A program made the translations under genes and the position numbers. The notes under the pieces were generated by a model. The model did no database searches. It saw only the letters and a list, made by a program, of their open reading frames with translations, and was not told the DNA's origin. This document shows, in pieces, positions 24,562-31,145 of a stretch of DNA of 59,283 bases. Position 1 is the stretch's first letter. The number at the start of each line of letters is the position of its first letter. Origin of the DNA: Anaerolineaceae bacterium (GTDB lineage: Bacteria; Chloroflexota; Anaerolineae; Anaerolineales; Anaerolineaceae); the NCBI GenBank assembly GCA_016927865.1, contig JAFGLU010000009.1, positions 1-59,283 of the forward strand. The letters are read 5' to 3'.

Positions 24562-25968
24562 TTGGCCATCGCCGGCATCGCGCTGGGCGTCTTCATGGCC
24601 ACCCTCGACACCAGCATCGTCAACATCTCGCTGCCCACGCTGGCAGACTACTTCGACACTGACTTCGCTACCATCCAGTGGGTGGTCCTGGCTTATGGCC
24701 TCGTGATCACCTCGCTCATGCTCAGCGTGGCCCGCATTGGCGATATGCTGCCCAAGAAGCGCATCTACCAAACCGGCCTGATCATCTTCATCATAAGCTC
24801 TTGCCTGTGCGGGCTGGCTCCTTCGGTGGGCTGGCTCATTGCCTTTCGTGCCCTGCAGGGCCTGGGCGGCACGATGATGCAGGCCCTGGGCATGGCGATG
24901 GTCACCGAGATCTTCCCCGCCAGCGAGCGCGGGCGAGCGCTGGGAACCATGGGTGCGGTCGTTTCGGTGGGCATCGCCGTTGGGCCGCCCCTGGGCGGCC
25001 TGCTCATCGGCCTCGTTGGTTGGCAATCCGTCTTCTGGGTCAACCTGCCCGTCGGGCTCATCACCGCCTTCTTTGTCTACCGCTACGTGCCCGATCTGCG
25101 TTCTGCCCGGCCTGGTCAGCGCTTTGACGTGGCCGGCGCCGCTATCCTCATGGCCGTGCTCATTGCCTACGCCAGCGGCATGACCCGAGGCCAGTCCATC
25201 GGCTTCTCGTCGCCGCTGGTGTTGGCGCTGCTCATCACCGCCGGGTTGGGGCTGCTTGTTTTCCTGGCCGTCGAGCGCAAGGCCGCTCAGCCAATGGTCG
25301 ATCTCAAGCTGTTCCGCAACCCGCTTTTCTCCATCAACCTGCTCATGGGCTTCCTGGTGTTCCTCGTCCTGGCCGCCGGATTCATCATGCCGTTTCTGCT
25401 TCAAAATGTGCTCGGCTATTCCACCCAAATCGTCGGCTTGATGATGATGTCCACCCCCATCGCCATGGGGCTGGTCGCACCCATCGCCGGAACGCTCTCC
25501 GACCGTTACGGTTCGCGGGTCATCAGCCTGATCGGTCTCTTGGTGCTGGTGGTGGGCTGCCTGGTCATGAGCACTCTCAACACCAGCGTCACCCCGCTGG
25601 GGATTGTGGCCCGTATGGCGCCTTTTGGCATCGGCTTTGGCCTGTTCCAGGCGCCCAACAACAGCTCCATCATGGGCTCTGCCCCCCGCGAGCGGCTCGG
25701 CGTTGCCTCAGGCTTAATCGGCCTGTCACGCACGCTGGGCAATTCCTCTGGCCTGCCGCTCATGGGCAGCATCTATGGGGCTTTTGTGCTGGCTGCGGGC
25801 AATCTGCCCGTCGGCACCGACGTGAACACTGCCCCGGCGCAAGCGGTGGTGGTTGGCATCCAAGGGGCTTATATCGTCGCGGCGGTGGGAATTTTCATCA
25901 CCACCCTCCTGGCCGTGCTGGCCTTGTGGGTAGATGCCCGGCGCAAGGCCCGCCAAACCTCGCGGTAG
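24562..25968 (+). CDS. MFS transporter, DHA2 (EmrB/QacA-type) drug-efflux family
   Basis: The protein (468 residues from the TTG at 24562) has 14 predicted membrane segments and DHA2 signatures: ATLDTSIVNISLPTL in TM1, RALQGLGGTMMQALGMAM, GPPLGGLLIG in TM5. Family members export drugs by proton antiport. The start is unclear: the in-frame stretch back to 24517 contains no ATG or GTG, and a natural N-terminus would include NNKWLAIAG, which needs an ATT start at 24520 overlapping the methyltransferase stop. The stop codon TAG is the second to fourth base of a tandem repeat. Confidence 0.85.
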   Translation: MAIAGIALGVFMATLDTSIVNISLPTLADYFDTDFATIQWVVLAYGLVITSLMLSVARIGDMLPKKRIYQTGLIIFIISSCLCGLAPSVGWLIAFRALQGLGGTMMQALGMAMVTEIFPASERGRALGTMGAVVSVGIAVGPPLGGLLIGLVGWQSVFWVNLPVGLITAFFVYRYVPDLRSARPGQRFDVAGAAILMAVLIAYASGMTRGQSIGFSSPLVLALLITAGLGLLVFLAVERKAAQPMVDLKLFRNPLFSINLLMGFLVFLVLAAGFIMPFLLQNVLGYSTQIVGLMMMSTPIAMGLVAPIAGTLSDRYGSRVISLIGLLVLVVGCLVMSTLNTSVTPLGIVARMAPFGIGFGLFQAPNNSSIMGSAPRERLGVASGLIGLSRTLGNSSGLPLMGSIYGAFVLAAGNLPVGTDVNTAPAQAVVVGIQGAYIVAAVGIFITTLLAVLALWVDARRKARQTSR

Positions 25969-26213
25969 GGGTCGGGTCTCCCGCCCCGCTGTCCGTGTGG
26001 GTCACGATCCGGGCGCGGTTACCGCGTCCCTACCGCCTTGTAGGGGGCGGGTTTCCCGCCCCGCTGTCCGTGTGGGTCACAATCCGGGCGCGGAGAACGC
26101 GCCCCTACCGCCTTGTAGGGGGCGGGTTTCCCGACCCACCGTCCGTGGGTCACGATCTGGGCGCGGTCGCCGCGCCCCTACCACCTTGTAGGGGTCGGGT
26201 CTCCCGACCCGCC
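25965..26213. repeat. Tandem array of a ~75-bp GC-rich repeat
   Basis: Units begin at 25965, 26040 and 26115 (75, 75 and 73 bp), with a partial fourth at 26188. Each starts GTAGGGG(T/G)CGGGT and contains CCGTCCGTG, GGGTCAC and GCGCCCCTACC or a variant. Each unit is itself partly palindromic. It abuts the MFS stop and fills most of the gap to the DUF3054 gene. Confidence 0.9.
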
Positions 26214-26258
26214 CCGAATGATGCCGGAAAACTCGGTTGCAAAAATGTACTCCTGGGG

Positions 26259-26264
26259 TACAAT
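26259..26264 (+). promoter_or_regulatory. -10 box (TACAAT) placed for a leaderless mRNA
   Basis: TACAAT ends 6 bases before the ATG at 26271 and no ribosome site is present, so the mRNA of this operon probably starts at the ATG. Confidence 0.55.
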
Positions 26265-26270
26265 AATCCC

Positions 26271-26672
26271 ATGCTAAGCAACCGCTCTCGTACCATTCTC
26301 ATCATTGGCGACGCATTAGCCATCCTGTCCGTCAGTGTCATCGGTTACCTGATGCATTACGCCGGGAAAGAAGCCTTCAGCCTGCGCTGGCTGAGCACAT
26401 TTTTGCCCTTTTGCCTGGGTTGGGCCCTAATCGCCCCCTGGCTGGGTCTCTACCGGGCCGGAATCGCTGACCGCCTGGGGCAAGTGTGGTGGCGCGCCGT
26501 CTTGGCGGCTTTCCTGGCGGCTCCCTTTGCCGCCTGGCTGCGCGGATTGTGGCTCAGCGGCGCCATCATCCCCGTGTTTGTCACGGTTCTGGGCGCCACC
26601 TCGGGCCTGGGCATGCTCTTGTGGCGATCTGCATGGGCCGTATTCACCCAACGGAAAATCAGTCATGGATGA
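26271..26672 (+). CDS. DUF3054 family membrane protein
   Basis: The 133-residue protein has four hydrophobic helices and the DUF3054 pattern: GDALAILSVSVIGY near the N-terminus, FLPFCLGWALIAPWLGLYR in the middle and WRAVLAAFLAAPFAAWLRG next. The family has no known activity. It is the first gene of a tight operon; its stop overlaps the sigma-factor start by 8 bases. Confidence 0.78.
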   Translation: MLSNRSRTILIIGDALAILSVSVIGYLMHYAGKEAFSLRWLSTFLPFCLGWALIAPWLGLYRAGIADRLGQVWWRAVLAAFLAAPFAAWLRGLWLSGAIIPVFVTVLGATSGLGMLLWRSAWAVFTQRKISHG

Positions 26673-27273
26673 GATTGCCCTGGTAGAATTCGCCCAAAAA
26701 GGCGACCTGGACGCCTTCAACCGCCTGGTGTTGGCTCACCAGGACCTGGCTTTCAACGTTGCCATGCGCATGCTAAGCGACTCGGATGCCGCCGAGGACG
26801 CTGTCCAAACGGCCTTCATCTCCGCCTACCGGCACCTGGCGGATTTCCGCGGGGGGTCGTTCAAGGCCTGGGTCATGCGCATGGTTACCAACGCCTGCTA
26901 CGATGAACTGCGCCGCCGCCAACGCCGCCCTTCCGTGCCTCTCGAGCCCCTCACCGAGGATGATGAGGAGATCGAATCCCCTTCCTGGTTGGCCGATGAT
27001 GCGGCATCGCCCGAAGAGCAGTTGGAGCGCGCCGAACTCGACCAGGCTTTGCAAGCCTGCCTTCAGCGCCTGGAGGACGATTTCCGCGCCGTGGTCGTCA
27101 TGGTAGACATCGAAGGCCTCGATTATCTCGAAGCAGCCACCATCATCGGCAAACCCCTCGGCACGGTCAAAAGCCGCGTGGCCCGCGCCCGCTTAAAACT
27201 GCGCGAGTGCCTGCACCGATTTTGGGAACTTTTTCCTCAGCCTGTCCGTCTAAATGAGGAGAGGGAACCGTGA
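26665..27273 (+). CDS. ECF (RpoE-type) sigma factor
   Basis: The 202-residue protein has sigma region 2 (FNRLVLAHQDLAFNVAMRML, then DAEDAVQTAFISAYRHL, then FRGGSFKAWVMRMVTNAC) and region 4 (LEDDFRAVVVMVDIEGLDYLEAA, GTVKSRVARARLKLRE). It directs RNA polymerase to a special promoter set and is controlled by the anti-sigma factor encoded next. The start ATG lies inside the end of the DUF3054 gene; the GTG of the anti-sigma gene overlaps its stop. Confidence 0.92.
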   Translation: MDEIALVEFAQKGDLDAFNRLVLAHQDLAFNVAMRMLSDSDAAEDAVQTAFISAYRHLADFRGGSFKAWVMRMVTNACYDELRRRQRRPSVPLEPLTEDDEEIESPSWLADDAASPEEQLERAELDQALQACLQRLEDDFRAVVVMVDIEGLDYLEAATIIGKPLGTVKSRVARARLKLRECLHRFWELFPQPVRLNEEREP

Positions 27274-28121
27274 ACACACATTTAACGTTACGAGATCAAG
27301 AACTTTTATCGGCCTACCTGGACGGGCAGCTCTCGGATGCTGATCGAAATTCCGTAGAGCAAAACCTGGAGACCCGCGGGGAATGGCGGCTGATGCTGGA
27401 TGAGTTAGATCAAACTCGCCGGGTGTTGCGCCGCGCTCCTCGTTACCGTGCTCCGCGCAGCTTTGCCTTGACCCCCGAAATGGCCAAACAGGCCCGCCGC
27501 TCCTTTCTTACCAACCTGATCGGACTGCGCGTCTCTGCGGCAATGGCTACCCTGGCGCTGGTCGTGGCCCTGGTCCTGCAGGGCTCGCCCATTCTGGCAA
27601 ATCAAAACGCCTCTCCCATGCTCAGCGCGGCGCCCGCCATGCAAGAGGACGCCGCCGCCGGCGCAGTGGTGATGGAAGCCGCCCCGGTTGAAAAAGCCGC
27701 CGCTGAGGCCACCCCCATGATCATCACCTGGGGCTCGCCTGCCTACGCTTATGGCACGGGCGGCGGTGGCGGTACGGACCCAATGGCAGGCGGCATGCAA
27801 GATTTGGCGGCTCCACCCGCACCCAAAATTCCAGAAGCAGAATCAGTCCCCGCTGAAGAAGCCCCCGCCGCTCAAGAGCGCAGCGCTGCCGAAAGCGCAG
27901 CCGCGATTGAAGGCAGCGGCCCAATTCTAGGGGTGCCTTCCGCCGAAACAGCGGGTCAAATTCTGAGCAACTCCGAAGCTCCCCCCGTCTATACAGAAGA
28001 TGATTTTTACTCTGCGCCGAAAGGCCTGATTACCCTGCGAGGCTTGCAGATTGGGCTGATCCTCGTCGCGGTGATTGCCGCTGTGGCTGCCTTCCTATTT
28101 GCCCGGCGGCGGTCAGTGTGA
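27270..28121 (+). CDS. Membrane-bound anti-sigma factor without zinc ligands
   Basis: The 283-residue protein has an anti-sigma-type N-terminus (LLSAYLDGQLSDADRNSVEQ, then RRVLRRAP). Two membrane helices follow: about 90-110 (AAMATLALVVALVLQG) and the C-terminal LQIGLILVAVIAAVAAFLF before RRR. An Ala/Pro/Glu-rich region lies between them. The HxxxCxxC zinc motif of ZAS proteins is not present: the expected CxxC is replaced by ETRGEWR. It should hold the ECF factor at the membrane until a signal arrives. The GTG start overlaps the sigma-factor stop by four bases. Confidence 0.8.
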   Translation: MNTHLTLRDQELLSAYLDGQLSDADRNSVEQNLETRGEWRLMLDELDQTRRVLRRAPRYRAPRSFALTPEMAKQARRSFLTNLIGLRVSAAMATLALVVALVLQGSPILANQNASPMLSAAPAMQEDAAAGAVVMEAAPVEKAAAEATPMIITWGSPAYAYGTGGGGGTDPMAGGMQDLAAPPAPKIPEAESVPAEEAPAAQERSAAESAAAIEGSGPILGVPSAETAGQILSNSEAPPVYTEDDFYSAPKGLITLRGLQIGLILVAVIAAVAAFLFARRRSV

Positions 28122-28612
28122 AGTCATTCCCGATACGCTTTTGCACCTCGTGCGGCGCGCCGGTGACTACGCGAGAGTTGTTTGGTCGCCAACGGCCCTA
28201 CTGTCCCGCCTGCGGTTGGATCCATTTTGCCGACCCAAAAGTTGCCGCCGCGGTGCTGGTGGAGGTGAATGACACCGTCCTGCTGGTAAAGCGCCTCAAC
28301 GAACCCCGTCAGGGGTTGTGGAGCGTTCCGGCGGGCTTCATCGACGCGGGCGAAGATCCCGCCGAAGCCGCCTGCCGCGAATGCCTGGAAGAAACCGGGT
28401 TGGAGGTGGAAATCAGCGGGCTGTTGGGCGTTGTGCCCGGTCGCGAACACCACGGCGGGGCTGACATTGTCATTGCCTATCGTGCCAAAATCATCGGTGG
28501 CACGCTGCAAGCCGGGGATGATGCCGCCGAAGCGGCCTTTTTCCCGCGCAGCGCCTTGCCCGATCTGGCCTTTGAAGCTACGCGGAAAATTTTGGGATTA
28601 GTAAAAAGATAA
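28118..28612 (+). CDS. NUDIX hydrolase with N-terminal zinc ribbon
   Basis: The 164-residue protein has a zinc ribbon (CTSCG, then CPACG, about 9-32) followed by a NUDIX box GFIDAGEDPAEAACRECLEE, then TGLEV, with the metal-binding RExxEE replaced as RECLEE. NUDIX enzymes hydrolyse nucleoside diphosphates linked to other groups. Zinc-ribbon members include NADH pyrophosphatases and ADP-ribose hydrolases. The substrate is not predictable. GTG overlaps the anti-sigma stop; it is the last gene of the operon. Confidence 0.88.
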   Translation: MKSFPIRFCTSCGAPVTTRELFGRQRPYCPACGWIHFADPKVAAAVLVEVNDTVLLVKRLNEPRQGLWSVPAGFIDAGEDPAEAACRECLEETGLEVEISGLLGVVPGREHHGGADIVIAYRAKIIGGTLQAGDDAAEAAFFPRSALPDLAFEATRKILGLVKR

Positions 28613-28636
28613 CTACTCAGCCAGAGATGGAAGAGG

Positions 28637-28693
28637 CCCGAATTTGAGGTGTGTGTGGGGTGCTTCGCACCCCACACACACCTCAAATTCGGG
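28637..28693. repeat. Long perfect hairpin repeat, copy 2
   Basis: A perfect 27-bp stem (28637-28663 with 28667-28693) has a TTC apex. The arm carries CCCGAATTTGAGGTGTG, sharing AATTTGAGGTGTG and the TTC apex with the element at 8812-8860, though the inner arm sequence differs. It follows the NUDIX gene by 24 bp and could protect or end its mRNA. Confidence 0.9.
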
Positions 28694-28724
28694 AACTTTC
28701 CTCACCGTCTGAGCAGTTACGTAA

Positions 28725-28760
28725 AAAGTTTATGCCGCGCGACCGCGCGGCATAAACTTT
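28725..28760. terminator. Perfect palindrome, likely bidirectional terminator
   Basis: AAAGTTTATGCCGCGCG and its exact complement flank an AC dinucleotide (17-bp arms). It has an A/T-rich foot and GC-rich apex and lies between the convergent NUDIX and TPR genes, where a shared terminator is expected. The U-tract is interrupted, so efficiency is uncertain. Confidence 0.6.
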
Positions 28761-28778
28761 ATATTAACCCCATTGGTT

Positions 28779-31106
28779 TTACTTCCGCAAGCTGTCTTTG
28801 CGCAGCGCTTGCAGCGCGTTTTTATACTCTTCCACATTGGTGGGTTGCAGGGCGATGATGGTTTCCATCATATTGATCGCCTCCAGGGTTTGCCCCTGAT
28901 CCAAATAGGCGCCTGCCACCACATCCAACTGCGTGACTGCCTCTTGAACCTGCCCGCTGCGGGCATATAAATCCGCCAGCCGCTTGCGCAGGGTCAAATT
29001 GGTGCCGTGCTCCACCAGGAGATCGTTCAAGAACTCAATCCCCAATTCGCGCCGGCCCGAAGATTCGGCTAACTGCAAGAAAGCATCTACCTCGCCCAAT
29101 GCCACCGCTTCCTGCCCCAAGCGAAGGTTGAGCAGTACAATCTGTGAGCGCACCGCGACATTATCGGGTTGGATCGTGCGAACCTGTTCGTAAATCCGCA
29201 CGGCCTGGCGCAAATTCAAGCGCTGCATGTCAATATCCGCCACCTTCATCAAGATATCCACGCCCCAGGTGCGGTTATCTTGCGATTTTTGAGCCAAAGT
29301 GAGGGCCGTCAAATAGGTCTGGCGCGCTTTATCCAGTTCCGCCAGCCGGTAATACATCTCGGCCAGGTCCATATATTCGGCCAGGGCCGCGTCCACCTTG
29401 CCCTGCGATACGAGCAAGGTGATTAACCGCTCGCGCACGCGTAAATCCATCGGCGCAACGGTCAGAATGCGCTTCAAGCTGCGCACCGCTCGGCCCGTCT
29501 CGCCGCGCACCGATTGGAGATCGGCCACCAGCATGAACTTGCGCACCGCCTCATCGACGTGCTGCTCCTGAAGCAGCATTTCACCGATCTGCACATGCAG
29601 GGGCAGATATGTGGGCGCAAACTGCAAGGCGAAGAAGGCTTCCTCCATCGCGGTGCGGGTCATTCCTTTCGAGGCCAGGGTTCGGACAGCAGCCATTGCC
29701 TCCACCACCTGGCTGCCGCGGGATTCCAGAATCATCTCTGCCACGGGCTGCAAGGGCGCGCCTTCAGGCACGGCGCCCATTTGCTGGCGGGCCATCAACA
29801 AGTACTGCTGCCATCCCGGACGATTGATTTGGTTTGCCACGGTGGTGCAAATGTTCTTTAAAATCTCTGTGTCCGTCTCGCTCGACTGTGCATCGATCAA
29901 AGGTTCATAAGCCTGGCGCAGTTCTTCCGCCCGGTCTGGGTCAACAACCCGCGCATCAGCCAGGCAGAGAGCCTGCATGTAAGCCGTGGCCGCCTCGTTG
30001 AGGGCGCCGGCCTGCTGGCTCATCTGCCCAATCAACAGGTTGCACGCCAGGTCGTAATCGGGGTGGCGCTGCGCTTCCTGCAGGTAGCGCAGGGAACGGT
30101 CATTGTCGCGGCCCTGTTGCAGCAGTCCCAAAATGAAGTAGGCGGTGGGATTGCGCAAGCCCAAATCCAGGGCCCGCTCCAATTCTTTGGATGCCTGGCT
30201 CTCATCGTTTTGCGTCAGCGAGTCGATGGCCTGGCCAACGTGCAGCACGATCCGCGTGCGGTCGTGCCCTGAGCGCAATGTGCCGGTATCGCCGCGCGTT
30301 AATGCGCCCAGCCCGCGGCGGGCCGTGGGGCTGTCGCTGACCTCGTCGCCCTGGTCAAAGAGCAGCCCGGCCAACAGCACCATTGCCTTCTGGCGAGCTT
30401 CTTCCACCGGGTCAGCTTTCTTTTCACCATCTTCATCTTCTTGTCCCAAGGATTTCACGCTGGCCATGCGCACCGGCCCTGTGCCACCCTTGGGGCGAGC
30501 AGGCTTGGGCAGCATTTGGTTCGAGCGCAGCGTAGAAAGCGCAAAACGAGCATCCTGGCTTTCGGGCATCATTTGCGAGGCATACTCCACTGCTTTCAAC
30601 GCGCGCGTTAAGTCGCCATTGCGCTGGAAGATGCTGGCAGTCGCGATGTATTCAATCACCGCTTCGGCGCGCTTTCCGGTCTTTTCGTATACCGCCGCCA
30701 GCCGCTGGCGGGTGGAAAGGTGATCGGGGTTCAAGCTGAGGACGTGCTGCCAGTTGTCGATGGCTTTATCCACGTCGCGGCCTTTCAGGTGCAGCTCGGC
30801 TGCGCGCAGCGAAGCCTCCATCGCCTCTTTGAGTTTGCCCATGCGCTCAAAAATGCGGGCCAACTTCTCTTGCGGCACCGGGTCGGCAGGAGCCAGATTG
30901 GTCGCCTGAAGGTAGCACTCCTGCGAGTTCTCGTAATCCTGCAACTCAAAGTAAGCCAGTCCCAGGCTGGAAAGCCCCTGGGGGTTGTCGGGGAATTCTT
31001 CCAGCGCAGCACGGTAGAATTTGGCTGCTTCCTTCCAATCCTGGTCCCAGGCTGCGGAGTGGCCCTGGTTCATCGCTTTTTGGTATGCTTGTTGATTTCC
31101 TGCCAT
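28779..31106 (-). CDS. Large tetratricopeptide-repeat protein
   Basis: The 775-residue protein consists mainly of TPR helices. Clear units include AAKFYRAALEEFPDNPQGLSSL, YENSQECYLQATNLAPADPV, AIDNWQHVLSLNPDHLSTRQRLA (quoted in short parts) and C-terminal QTYLTALTLAQKSQ and AVTQLDVVAGAYLDQG. A charged linker (about 215-240) separates two repeat domains. No enzyme domain or signal peptide is visible, so it is a cytoplasmic scaffold. It is preceded by polA on the same strand with a 39-bp gap. Confidence 0.85.
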   Translation of the reverse strand: MAGNQQAYQKAMNQGHSAAWDQDWKEAAKFYRAALEEFPDNPQGLSSLGLAYFELQDYENSQECYLQATNLAPADPVPQEKLARIFERMGKLKEAMEASLRAAELHLKGRDVDKAIDNWQHVLSLNPDHLSTRQRLAAVYEKTGKRAEAVIEYIATASIFQRNGDLTRALKAVEYASQMMPESQDARFALSTLRSNQMLPKPARPKGGTGPVRMASVKSLGQEDEDGEKKADPVEEARQKAMVLLAGLLFDQGDEVSDSPTARRGLGALTRGDTGTLRSGHDRTRIVLHVGQAIDSLTQNDESQASKELERALDLGLRNPTAYFILGLLQQGRDNDRSLRYLQEAQRHPDYDLACNLLIGQMSQQAGALNEAATAYMQALCLADARVVDPDRAEELRQAYEPLIDAQSSETDTEILKNICTTVANQINRPGWQQYLLMARQQMGAVPEGAPLQPVAEMILESRGSQVVEAMAAVRTLASKGMTRTAMEEAFFALQFAPTYLPLHVQIGEMLLQEQHVDEAVRKFMLVADLQSVRGETGRAVRSLKRILTVAPMDLRVRERLITLLVSQGKVDAALAEYMDLAEMYYRLAELDKARQTYLTALTLAQKSQDNRTWGVDILMKVADIDMQRLNLRQAVRIYEQVRTIQPDNVAVRSQIVLLNLRLGQEAVALGEVDAFLQLAESSGRRELGIEFLNDLLVEHGTNLTLRKRLADLYARSGQVQEAVTQLDVVAGAYLDQGQTLEAINMMETIIALQPTNVEEYKNALQALRKDSLRK

Positions 31107-31145
31107 AGCTCATCCCGTTATTCGATCACCTGACATGAATACGCA

